The notes: generated from the letters alone by a model not told the origin. A DNA stretch of 64,000 nt from CAVZCK01 sp963798805 (GCA_963798805.1 CAWCVC010000010.1:1426001-1490000); one strand, 5' to 3'. Positions 25,875 to 32,992 are shown, counted from the first letter of the stretch. Numbers and translations are program-made.

Positions 25875-26403
25875 CCTATGCCGAAATCACCGCCTAGCTT
25901 GACCATAGCGGCCAGACGTCAGCGCCGAATATCGGATAGTTGGAAGACAGAAATACTCCAAGATCCTGATATGTTAAACTCAAATTTTATCCGCCCACAT
26001 CTCGTCATCACCGTTCTTCGATTGGAGACCTTTTGAATTCAAAATATCTGAGAGCTGCTGAGCTTATTTCAATTTTGATAAAATTGCATCGGCATATGAG
26101 ATTTGGTATACTAGACCCGCTTGATTGTCATCGAAACTATGGGCCGCGGTCGCGTTTCAGGAAAATCCGCAATATTGCTTATACAAAATCTGGAAAAGCT
26201 TTTATGCCCTGGGTTATGAACCTGATCGGCTCAGTACTGCAATCACAACTCTGCTCCTTGGAACTTGAACTCTATACCATCGGCAATCGCTCTGATCGGC
26301 GATGAGATTTGAGGTGTCGAACGCGCATATGCTCTTTTCCTCGCGCGACTCGCCCTCTAAAGTCGTCCTGCAAAGCAGCTTCACAAAAGTGAAATCAACT
26401 TTC
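25875..26403. other. AT-rich divergent intergenic region
   Basis: These bases between the second globin and the hydrogenase regulator are clearly richer in A and T than the surrounding genes. A 90-codon frame at 26033-26305 has no family-like features and is probably chance. The region should hold the regulator's promoter; I could not place a convincing -35/-10 pair. Confidence 0.5.
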
Positions 26404-27849
26404 ATGGATAGGGCAGGAACAGTTCTCCTGGTCACCCCGCGCGCCGACGAATGGTCGCCGGTGAAGACATTGCTGGCCGGCCAATACGGATATCGTGTGC
26501 TGTTCGCGTTATCGGCAACGGAAGCCCGCACGGCGCTCGGCGATGTGCATGTCGATCTCGTCGTTGCCGAGGAGGACGAGATTTACGCCGACGGCGTCGG
26601 CCTTTTGTCGGCCCTCCGGGTCTCCCATCCCGATATCATTCGCGTGCTGGCCTTGCCGGCTCAATATGCGCCGGTGCAAAGGGCGATCTCTCAGGCCTCG
26701 GTGTATCAATTTCTGCGCAAGCCGCTCGATCCGAACCAGGTCGGACTGGTGGTCAAGCGCGGCCTGGAAACTCGAGAGCTTGCCAGACGCCATCGTCTCC
26801 TGGCACGCGAGTTCAAGCTGTCATCCGATGCGCTCGAGATCGATCGGCCGCACCTGCCGATCCGCAACGAAAGCCTACGGTTCGAGAAGCTGGTCTATGT
26901 CAGCGAGAAGATGACCGAGCTATGCGATCTCGCGCGGAAGGCGGCCAAGACCGATCTGCCGATCTTGATCCAGGGAGAAACCGGCACGGGCAAGGAACTT
27001 CTGGCGCGCGCGATCCATTACAACTCTCACCGTCACACCAGTCCGCTGATGGTTCAGAATTGCGGTGGAATGCCGGATGAGCTGCTGCACTCCGAGCTGT
27101 TCGGTCACAAGCGAGGCGCGTTTACGGGAGCGGTCTCCGATCGTCTCGGCCTGTTCCGCGCCGCCGATGGCGGGACGGTTTTTCTCGACGAGATTTCCGA
27201 AGTCTCCAAGACCTTCCAGGTGAGCCTCCTGCGTTTCCTTCAGGAGGGCGAGGTGAAGCCGCTTGGCTCGGATGCCACGCAGACCTGCAATGTCCGCGTC
27301 CTCGCCGCCTCTAATCGCCCGCTGAAGGATCTGGTCGCCGCGGGTACATTCCGCCAGGACCTCTATTTCCGTCTGCGAGGCTTCGAATTCGAGGTCCCGC
27401 CCTTGCGGGAACGCGCCGACGACATCCCCGCGCTTGCCGAGTTCTTTACCGCCAAACACAGCGCGGCGATTGGCCGAAAGGTGATCGGGATTTCCGCCAA
27501 GGCGCTGGAAAAGCTGGTCTCTTACGACTTTCCGGGCAACATCCGAGAACTGGAAAACGAGATCCGCCGAATGCTCGCCCTCGCCAGGGACGGCGAATAT
27601 CTGACCACCCATCACATGTCGCCCGCGCTGCTGAACGCATCCTCGCGCCCGGTCGCAAAGCCGGCGCCGCAGTTCCTTCCCGAGGGCGAGACGCTGAAAG
27701 ACCGGGTTGAGAGTCTCGAGCGGCAGATCGTGCGTGAAGCCCTGACCCGCTATCGATGGAATCAGAGCCGCACGGCCGAAGAACTCGGACTGTCGCGGGT
27801 GGGCTTGGCAAACAAGATCAAAAGATACGGTTTGGATGAGCAGATTTGA
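26404..27849 (+). CDS. Sigma54-dependent transcriptional regulator, HoxA/HupR-like (NtrC family)
   Basis: The 481-residue protein has a receiver-like domain (residues 1-125), a sigma54-interacting AAA+ domain (about 160-390: GETGTGKE, the sigma54-contact loop RGAFTGA, Walker B GGTVFLDEI) and a C-terminal Fis-type helix-turn-helix (NQSRTAEELGLSRVGLANKI). Order and position match HoxA/HupR regulators of hydrogenase genes. The receiver is degenerate: Glu56 replaces the phospho-acceptor Asp and the acidic pair after strand 1 is missing, while the KP motif remains. The protein is therefore probably not controlled by phosphorylation. The ATG at 26404 starts the receiver; an upstream in-frame ATG at 26302 has no support. 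Its likely targets are the hydrogenase promoters just downstream. Confidence 0.9.
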   Translation: MDRAGTVLLVTPRADEWSPVKTLLAGQYGYRVLFALSATEARTALGDVHVDLVVAEEDEIYADGVGLLSALRVSHPDIIRVLALPAQYAPVQRAISQASVYQFLRKPLDPNQVGLVVKRGLETRELARRHRLLAREFKLSSDALEIDRPHLPIRNESLRFEKLVYVSEKMTELCDLARKAAKTDLPILIQGETGTGKELLARAIHYNSHRHTSPLMVQNCGGMPDELLHSELFGHKRGAFTGAVSDRLGLFRAADGGTVFLDEISEVSKTFQVSLLRFLQEGEVKPLGSDATQTCNVRVLAASNRPLKDLVAAGTFRQDLYFRLRGFEFEVPPLRERADDIPALAEFFTAKHSAAIGRKVIGISAKALEKLVSYDFPGNIRELENEIRRMLALARDGEYLTTHHMSPALLNASSRPVAKPAPQFLPEGETLKDRVESLERQIVREALTRYRWNQSRTAEELGLSRVGLANKIKRYGLDEQI

Positions 27850-27889
27850 TGCCGGATAAATTGGATGAGCAGATTTGATGCCGGATAAA
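27832..27889 (+). repeat. 29-bp perfect tandem duplication
   Basis: A 29-base unit beginning TTGGATGAGCAG and ending CCGGATAAA occurs at 27832-27860 and again, without change, at 27861-27889. It covers the last codons and stop of the regulator gene plus the first codons of the next gene. Each copy carries a TGATG stop-start overlap. The first copy yields only a nine-codon frame; the second starts the zinc-ribbon gene. Confidence 0.95.
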
Positions 27890-28120
27890 GATGCTCCTGA
27901 GCGGCCGGACGCGTCCAATATCGTGCAGTTCCCGCAGTCGCGCATCGCGCCGCAGGCGTCCGAAGACGGCTTCAAAGATCTCGGCCTCAGTGACCTTGCC
28001 CGGCGCCTCGGCGCCCCCAGCCGTCAGGGCACAGGACACTGGTGCAGCCGCTGCCAAGGCATATGGTACGGCTACCTGCTGGAGGTGGCGTGCCCGAAAT
28101 GCGGGGGCCGCAACGGCTGA
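27878..28120 (+). CDS. Small zinc-ribbon protein of the hydrogenase locus
   Basis: The 80-residue protein has a disordered N-terminal half and a C-terminal zinc ribbon: CSRCQGIWYGYLLEVACPKC, i.e. CxxC-x13-CxxC. I do not recognise a named family. The position directly behind the regulator and before the small-subunit gene suggests a role in hydrogenase regulation or assembly, such as metal handling or a scaffold, but that is inference. The start is the ATG in the second copy of a 29-bp duplication. Confidence 0.7.
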   Translation: MPDKDAPERPDASNIVQFPQSRIAPQASEDGFKDLGLSDLARRLGAPSRQGTGHWCSRCQGIWYGYLLEVACPKCGGRNG

Positions 28121-28155
28121 AACGCACCGCTCGCAGGTGAAAACTTCCTTTCTAC

Positions 28156-28172
28156 TGCAAAGCAACTTTGCA
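28156..28172. promoter_or_regulatory. Inverted repeat, candidate upstream activator site
   Basis: TGCAAAG-CAA-CTTTGCA is a perfect 7-bp inverted repeat. It is about 90-105 bases upstream of the -24 element of the hydrogenase promoter, where NtrC-family activators usually bind. I know of no proof that this sequence is a HoxA/HupR site. Confidence 0.4.
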
Positions 28173-28261
28173 CAAAATCTTGCGGTCCGGCGTCCAACAA
28201 AATCTCAGACATCGCAAAGGAATCGTGGCGCCTATTGAGTTTTCTACTCATGCCCGCGCTT

Positions 28262-28277
28262 TGGCACATGGCTTGCT
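28262..28277 (+). promoter_or_regulatory. Sigma54 (-24/-12) promoter of the hydrogenase small-subunit gene
   Basis: TGGCAC-ATGGC-TTGCT matches the sigma54 consensus TGGCAC-N5-TTGCW at every conserved base. The predicted transcript would begin near 28288, about 50 bases before the small-subunit ATG. The GAFTGA-bearing regulator gene 400 bases upstream is the natural activator. Confidence 0.85.
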
Positions 28278-28336
28278 TTGCATGGGCAAGAAGCACACAC
28301 CCCGCGCAGATGCTTCGGTTCAAGCTGGAGGAAGCA

Positions 28337-29296
28337 ATGGCAAATCTCTTATGGCTTCAGGGCGGCGCCTGCTCAGGCAATACGATGTCTTTCCTGAATG
28401 CCGAGGAGCCGAGCGCGTGCGATCTGGTGACCGATTTCGGGATCAACGTTCTCTGGCATCCTTCATTGGGTTTGGAACTCGGCGCCAATCTCCAGCGGAT
28501 CCTGAAGGCACTGGTGTCGGGGGAAATCGCGCTCGACGTCTTCGTGTTCGAAGGCACGGTGATCACCGCTCCCAATGGCACGGGCGCCTGGAACCGTTTC
28601 GCCGGCCGCGCGATGAAGGACTGGGTCAGCGACCTCTCGAAAGCGGCGGGCTACACGGTCGCCATCGGCGACTGCGCCACCTGGGGCGGCATTCCGGCGA
28701 CCGAGCCGAACCCGACCGACAGCATGGGCCTGCAGTTTCTGAAGCGCAGGCATGGCGGCTTTCTCGGCGCGAATTACAAGTCGCGCGCCGGGCTGCCCGT
28801 CATCAATATCCCCGGCTGTCCCGCCCATCCCGACTGGATCACTCAGATCGTCGTGGCCCTGGCCACGGGGCGAGGTGGCGACATTGCGCTGGACGATCTG
28901 CAGCGCCCGAAAACCTTCTTCACCACCTTCACTCAGACCGGCTGTACGCGGAACATGCATTTCGCCTACAAGGTCTCGGCGACCGAATTCGGCCAGCGCA
29001 AGGGCTGTCTGTTCTATGATCTCGGCTGCCGCGGGCCGATGACCCATTCGCCCTGCAACCGCATTCTATGGAACCGGCAATCTTCCAAGACCCGCGCCGG
29101 CATGCCCTGTCTCGGCTGCACGGAGCCCGAATTCCCCTTCTTCGAACTTGCGCCAGGCACCGTTTTCAAGACGCAGACCCTTATGGGCGTGCCCAAGGAC
29201 ATGCCCGAGGGCGTCAGCAAGGCCGGCTATGTAAAGCTGACCGCGGCCGCCAAGGCAGCCTCGCCGGCTTGGGCCGAGGACGACATTTTCGTCTAG
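28337..29296 (+). CDS. hhyS: Group 1h [NiFe] hydrogenase small subunit
   Basis: The 319-residue small subunit should carry three Fe-S clusters passing electrons from the NiFe site. There is no Tat signal, as known for group 1h ('actinobacterial', high-affinity) enzymes. Proximal-cluster candidates are Cys12 (GGACSGN), Cys113 (GDCATWGG) and Cys161 (IPGCPAHP). The position of the usual second Cys is Asn15, in line with the reported non-cysteine ligation in this group. Further Cys for the outer clusters lie in GCLFYDLGC, SPCN and PCLGCTEPEFPF. The ATG at 28337 has GGAGGA five bases upstream. The longer upstream frame contains the promoter and is not coding. The TAG stop lies in the CTAG end of the repeat that follows. 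Confidence 0.93.
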   Translation: MANLLWLQGGACSGNTMSFLNAEEPSACDLVTDFGINVLWHPSLGLELGANLQRILKALVSGEIALDVFVFEGTVITAPNGTGAWNRFAGRAMKDWVSDLSKAAGYTVAIGDCATWGGIPATEPNPTDSMGLQFLKRRHGGFLGANYKSRAGLPVINIPGCPAHPDWITQIVVALATGRGGDIALDDLQRPKTFFTTFTQTGCTRNMHFAYKVSATEFGQRKGCLFYDLGCRGPMTHSPCNRILWNRQSSKTRAGMPCLGCTEPEFPFFELAPGTVFKTQTLMGVPKDMPEGVSKAGYVKLTAAAKAASPAWAEDDIFV

Positions 29297-29462
29297 TGCC
29301 CCGATTCCGAAGCTCGCCTCATTCTGCAGCTAGCTCCTTAGCGAACTTCGGAATCTCAAGGGACACTAGCAATTCTATGATCCCGGTGTGGTTTGAGATC
29401 GAGAAATCCCCTTGCTGAGCAAGCTGAGACAATGAAGGAGATTTCTCGATCACCACACTAGG
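29293..29462. repeat. Composite palindromic repeat, copy 2 (inverted), between hydrogenase subunit genes
   Basis: Module B (29293-29369) has arms CCGAAGCTCGC and GCGAACTTCGG and CTAG at both ends. Module A (29383-29462) has arms with GATCGAGAAATCC and its complement and GTGTGG/CCACAC ends. The reverse complement of this stretch aligns with the copy at 7731-7895 along its length, including spacer bases such as TTCGCTARGGAGC. The element fills nearly all of the 203-base gap between the two subunit genes. Confidence 0.85.
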
Positions 29463-29499
29463 CGCCGCTACCGTCCCAAGCCGATTTACGGAGAATCCC

Positions 29500-31098
29500 A
29501 TGACTGCCGCAGTTCAAACGCTCGACATTTCCCCCGTCGGACGGGTCGAAGGCGACCTTGATGTCCGTGTCGACATTCAGAATGGCGTCGTCGTCAACGC
29601 CTGGACGCAGGCCGAGCTTTTCCGTGGGTTCGAGGTCATCCTCAGAGACAAGGACCCGCAGGCCGGTCTCGTCGTTACGCCGCGCGCCTGCGGTATTTGC
29701 GGCGCGTCGCATCTCACCTGCGCCGCCTGGGCACTCGATACGGCGTGGCAGTCCGAAGTCCCGCCGAATGCGATCCTGGCGCGCAATATCGGTCAGATTA
29801 CCGAGAGCCTGCAGAGCCTCCCACGGCACCACTACGGACTCTTCATGATCGACTACACCAACAAGAACTATTCGCGGTCGCGCTATTACGAAGAGGCGGT
29901 CAAACGCTGGGCGCCGTTCACCGGCACCAATTACGAGATCGGCGTGACGATCTCCGGCCGGCCGGTCGAGATCTATGCGCTGTTCGGCGGGCAGTGGCCG
30001 CACTCCAGCTACATGGTGCCGGGCGGTGTCATGTGCGCGCCGACCCTGACGGACGTAACGCGCGCCTGGTCGATCCTGGAGCATTTTCGGCGTAACTGGG
30101 CCGAGCCCGTGTGGCTCGGCTGCTCTTTCGAGCGTTACGAAGAGATCAAATCCTATGACGACTTCATGGCCTGGCTCAATGAACGGCCCGAGCACGCCAA
30201 TTCCGACCTCGGCCTGTTCTGGCGCATGAGTGTCGATATCGGCCTCGACAAATTCGGACGCGGCCACGGGCGGTATATTTCCTGGGGCTATCTTCCGCAT
30301 GAGCACCGATACAATCGTCCAACGATCGATAGCCGTAATGCCGCGCTGATCATGAAGAGCGGTGTCTATGACGGCCATGAGGATACGCACGAGTTGATGC
30401 ATCAGGCGCATACGCGCGAGGATACCAAGCACGCCTGGTATGACGAGCAGGGGGGTCTGCACCCCTTCGACCGGACCACCATCCCGCTGCAAAAGAACGA
30501 TCCGGACATGGCCGGCAAATACTCCTGGGCGACCGCCGTCTATCACGATCAGGTCGGGCGACTGGAAGCTGGCCCTCTGGCCCGCCAGCTCGTGGCCGGC
30601 GGAAAGCATGGAGAAGGCTGGCAGCATTACGATCCGCTCGTCGTCGACATGTATCGGCGCATGGGCGGCGCCAGCGTTCTGCTCCGGCATTTCGCGCGCA
30701 TGCATGAGCTGGTGAAGCTCTATCGCGAGGCGGAAAGATGCCTTCGCGAGTTCAAGATCAAAGAATCCTGGTACATCAAGCCGAATGAGAAGGACGGCCG
30801 GGGCTGGGGTGCGACAGAAGCGATCCGCGGCGCGCTTTGCCACTGGATCGACGTTCAGAACGGCAGGATCAAGAACTATCAGATCGTCGCACCAACGACC
30901 TGGAACGTCGGCCCCAGAACCGATGTCGGAGATCGCGGCCCCATCGAGGAGTCGCTGATCGGCACACCGATCGCCGATCCGAGCGATCCCGTCGAGGTCG
31001 GGCATGTTTGCCGGTCCTATGATTCTTGCCTCGTCTGCACGGTTCACGCGCATGACAGCAAGACCGGCGAGGAGCTTGCGCGTTTCCGCACCGCGTAA
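29500..31098 (+). CDS. hhyL: Group 1h [NiFe] hydrogenase large subunit
   Basis: The 532-residue catalytic subunit binds the NiFe(CN)2CO centre that splits H2. Nickel ligands are visible in the L1 motif RACGICGASH (Cys64, Cys67) and the L2 motif SCLVCTVH (Cys510, Cys513). L2 reads DSC rather than the usual DPC, and L1 reads CGICGASH, both typical of the 1h/group 5 clade rather than classical uptake enzymes. Sixteen residues follow His516 and are probably removed by the endopeptidase encoded at 32085. GGAG lies just before the ATG. It is separated from the small-subunit gene by a repeat. Enzymes of this group oxidise trace or atmospheric H2 in aerobes. Confidence 0.95.
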   Translation: MTAAVQTLDISPVGRVEGDLDVRVDIQNGVVVNAWTQAELFRGFEVILRDKDPQAGLVVTPRACGICGASHLTCAAWALDTAWQSEVPPNAILARNIGQITESLQSLPRHHYGLFMIDYTNKNYSRSRYYEEAVKRWAPFTGTNYEIGVTISGRPVEIYALFGGQWPHSSYMVPGGVMCAPTLTDVTRAWSILEHFRRNWAEPVWLGCSFERYEEIKSYDDFMAWLNERPEHANSDLGLFWRMSVDIGLDKFGRGHGRYISWGYLPHEHRYNRPTIDSRNAALIMKSGVYDGHEDTHELMHQAHTREDTKHAWYDEQGGLHPFDRTTIPLQKNDPDMAGKYSWATAVYHDQVGRLEAGPLARQLVAGGKHGEGWQHYDPLVVDMYRRMGGASVLLRHFARMHELVKLYREAERCLREFKIKESWYIKPNEKDGRGWGATEAIRGALCHWIDVQNGRIKNYQIVAPTTWNVGPRTDVGDRGPIEESLIGTPIADPSDPVEVGHVCRSYDSCLVCTVHAHDSKTGEELARFRTA

Positions 31099-31311
31099 AC
31101 AAAGCGTTCGCGCCTTTCGCGCCGAACCGAGAAGGGCCGGGCGCTTCTTGAAAGACAGAAGTCCCTGCCGCCAGGGAACCTAGTAGTGCACGCCGCGAAA
31201 GTCTTGTTCGGCAGCTTCGGCGCGCTGGTCATCCAGATCTATTGGGATATGATCAATCAAAAATTTGCTGCATTTGTGTTTTTTGTACAAGATATGTAAA
31301 GAAGACGAGAG

Positions 31312-31333
31312 TAAGATATTTGTTTATATCTTA
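31312..31333. promoter_or_regulatory. AT-rich inverted repeat upstream of the HiPIP-like pair
   Basis: TAAGATAT (31312-31319) and ATATCTTA (31326-31333) form a perfect 8-bp inverted repeat with a 6-base centre. It sits just upstream of a sigma54-like element in an AT-rich 300-base gap after the large-subunit gene. It could be an operator; nothing else in the gap looks coding. Confidence 0.4.
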
Positions 31334-31340
31334 TGCGACG

Positions 31341-31355
31341 TGGCTCTGGCCTAGC
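31341..31355 (+). promoter_or_regulatory. Weaker sigma54-like promoter for the HiPIP-like genes
   Basis: TGGCTC-TGGCC-TAGC keeps the invariant GG and GC at the correct spacing but departs from the consensus at two other positions. A start near 31367 would fit the ATG at 31400. It may give the downstream accessory genes their own activator-dependent start. Confidence 0.4.
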
Positions 31356-31399
31356 ATAGCGCGGGGCTGATGCGCGAAACAGGGGATTGGGATAGAAGC

Positions 31400-31729
31400 A
31401 TGTGGAGCAACGCGCTTTCCGAGGCCGATCACCCCGACCTGCTGAGCGAGATCGCGGATCTGCTCGCCCAGGGTCTCGAGACCCAGGTCGAACCCTTTCC
31501 CGAAACCGACAAGGAATTTGCCGATATCCTGCTTCAGCTCCGTCAGCTGGACCCTAACGACTTGAAAGCAAAACTGATCGTCGGCGGATTTGTCGATCGT
31601 CCGTGGGGTCCCGACCAGCAGCGCTGCATGGAATGCATGTATTATCTGGTCCACCGGAAATGGTGCGACTTACCTGAGCTGTCCGTCCCCGTCGAGCCGG
31701 ACTGGTGGTGCCGTCTCTGGCGGATATAA
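31400..31729 (+). CDS. HiPIP-like four-cysteine protein 1 (putative electron-transfer partner)
   Basis: The 109-residue protein has a helical N-terminal part (residues 1-70) and a cysteine-rich end: Cys76, Cys79, Cys89 and Cys104 in CMECMYYL, KWC and PDWWCRLWRI. The C-x2-C-x9-C-x14-C spacing with an aromatic before and a WxxW-like pattern after the last Cys recalls high-potential iron-sulfur proteins (HiPIPs). The segments are shorter and there is no export signal, so this is a structural guess. It is a paralogue of the next gene; aligning the two supports the ATG at 31400 over one at 31370. The context suggests electron transfer from the hydrogenase, or an assembly role. A zinc site is the alternative. 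Confidence 0.8.
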   Translation: MWSNALSEADHPDLLSEIADLLAQGLETQVEPFPETDKEFADILLQLRQLDPNDLKAKLIVGGFVDRPWGPDQQRCMECMYYLVHRKWCDLPELSVPVEPDWWCRLWRI

Positions 31730-31763
31730 CTTTCTCGCCCGCAACAAGTGTTCGGAGACTGCG

Positions 31764-32078
31764 ATGAGCAACGATGCCGACGCTAAGCGCGAAGAGATTA
31801 GAGAGCTGCTTTCGAGCGGGTTGGGCACCGAGGCCTTTCCGCGGGCCGATACGCATGAGCAGGTTCAGGCTATCGTCAATCGAATGCAGCGGGAAGGCCG
31901 GGATCTGGATTCCAAACTCGTTATTGCCGGCGTCACTCTGGTGCCGGTCGAGCATAACGAGATCGAGCAAGCCTGCCAGACCTGCATGTATTATCTGATC
32001 CGCCGGCGGCATTGCGCATTGCCGGAATTGGATCTGCCGGTCGAGCCCGACTGGTCATGCAGGCTCTGGCGAATTTAG
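31764..32078 (+). CDS. HiPIP-like four-cysteine protein 2 (paralogue)
   Basis: The 104-residue protein repeats the pattern of its neighbour: Cys71, Cys74, Cys84, Cys99 (CQTCMYYL, RRHC, PDWSCRLWRI), again C-x2-C-x9-C-x14-C. The last 35 residues are strongly conserved between the two (LPEL..PVEPDW.CRLWRI), while the N-terminal halves have diverged, as expected if the Cys module is the functional part. GGAG lies seven bases before the ATG. It is 34 bases behind gene 1 and just ahead of the endopeptidase gene. Confidence 0.8.
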   Translation: MSNDADAKREEIRELLSSGLGTEAFPRADTHEQVQAIVNRMQREGRDLDSKLVIAGVTLVPVEHNEIEQACQTCMYYLIRRRHCALPELDLPVEPDWSCRLWRI

Positions 32079-32084
32079 CCGCCG

Positions 32085-32582
32085 ATGACTGGAGCTATCG
32101 CGATTATCGGATGCGGCAACGCCAATCGCCGCGACGACGGCGTCGGCCCCGAGGTGCTGCGGCTTCTTGCGTCGGATCAGCGGGCGGGGGCGACCGCAAA
32201 CGTCCGTCTGCTCGACGCCGGCACGGACGGCATGGGCGTCATGTTCGCCGCCAAAGGCTGCCGGACGCTGATCATCGTCGATGCCTGCCGTTCAGGCGCC
32301 GAGAGTGGCTCGGTATTCGAAGTGCCCGGCCGGGAGCTCGAGCAGCCGCCGCGCGACAGCTTCAACCTGCATGATTTCCGCTGGGACCACGCCCTGTTCG
32401 CCGGGCGCAAGATTTTCCGCGAGCAGTTTCCCGAAGATGTCACCGTTTTTCTCATCGAGGCTGAGCACCTCGATTTCGGCATCGGCCTTTCGCAGACGGT
32501 CGCATGCGCGGCGCATAAGGTCGCCGGACGCATCAGGGAGCTGATTGCGGACCGGCAAATGACGGGTGCGAGCGCGTCGTGA
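32085..32582 (+). CDS. Hydrogenase maturation endopeptidase (HupD/HyaD family, M52)
   Basis: The 165-residue protease matches peptidase family M52, with the N-terminal IIGCGNANRRDDGVGP (the Asp-containing nickel-sensing motif) and a second acidic site DAGTDGMGV. It should cut the C-terminal tail of the large subunit after its last nickel-ligand motif once nickel is inserted, in the cytoplasm. It starts six bases after the second HiPIP-like gene and overlaps the next gene by four bases (GTGA), so it is part of the accessory operon. Confidence 0.9.
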   Translation: MTGAIAIIGCGNANRRDDGVGPEVLRLLASDQRAGATANVRLLDAGTDGMGVMFAAKGCRTLIIVDACRSGAESGSVFEVPGRELEQPPRDSFNLHDFRWDHALFAGRKIFREQFPEDVTVFLIEAEHLDFGIGLSQTVACAAHKVAGRIRELIADRQMTGASAS

Positions 32583-32893
32583 CAAGCCCGCCGCCAGTCC
32601 ACTTCAAGGATGGTCGGCTCTATCTCACCCGCGCCGCCTGCGACGAATTCCTAATCGGCTGCGCAACGGTCGCCCTGCTCAGGCAGGACGAAGACCTCCT
32701 CGTCTTACCGGTGCACAATGCCGCCTCCGGTGGCTATGTGCTGAAAATCCGCAACACGGCCGGTGACCGGGTGGTTAGCGCCGCGGATTTCTTCCGCGAT
32801 CAAGGACTGGCCGACGAGGCCGAATGGAGCGGACGATTTGCGTCTTGCGCAATTTACGCCGGACTGTGTCTGTATGGGTTTTTCCGAATGTAA
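32579..32893 (+). CDS. Hypothetical protein of the hydrogenase locus
   Basis: A 104-residue protein starting at GTG overlapping the endopeptidase stop. The first 85 residues look like a compact alpha/beta domain (VHFKDGRLYLTRAACDEFL.., LVLPVHNAASGGYVLKIRN, DFFRDQGL). I do not recognise the family, though its position suggests a maturation or assembly factor. The last 18 residues (FASCAIYAGLCLYGFFRM) are hydrophobic and cysteine-bearing and look unlike the rest, so a frameshift near the 3' end is possible. Confidence 0.65.
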   Translation: MTSPPPVHFKDGRLYLTRAACDEFLIGCATVALLRQDEDLLVLPVHNAASGGYVLKIRNTAGDRVVSAADFFRDQGLADEAEWSGRFASCAIYAGLCLYGFFRM

Positions 32894-32992
32894 ATTTACT
32901 TTTCGATATGCATAAATGATTGACGATCCGCGCGATATCCGATTACCGTCATTGAAATAAAGTTTTCGACTTAGACCACTCGGGAGGGGTCG

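Noticed and set aside
26033..26305. Open frame of 90 codons upstream of the hydrogenase regulator
   Set aside because: AT-rich, no ribosome-binding site, no family-like pattern; likely chance.
28235..28336. N-terminal extension of hhyS from an upstream ATG
   Set aside because: It contains the sigma54 promoter and has no ribosome-binding site; GGAGGA precedes the ATG at 28337, which gives the usual N-terminus.
28168..29019. Plus-strand frame of 283 codons over the small-subunit gene
   Set aside because: Different frame from hhyS, Arg-rich, no motifs.
29458..31053. Minus-strand open frame of 531 codons antisense to the hydrogenase large subunit
   Set aside because: The plus-strand product has all nickel ligands and family motifs; the antisense frame is composition-driven.
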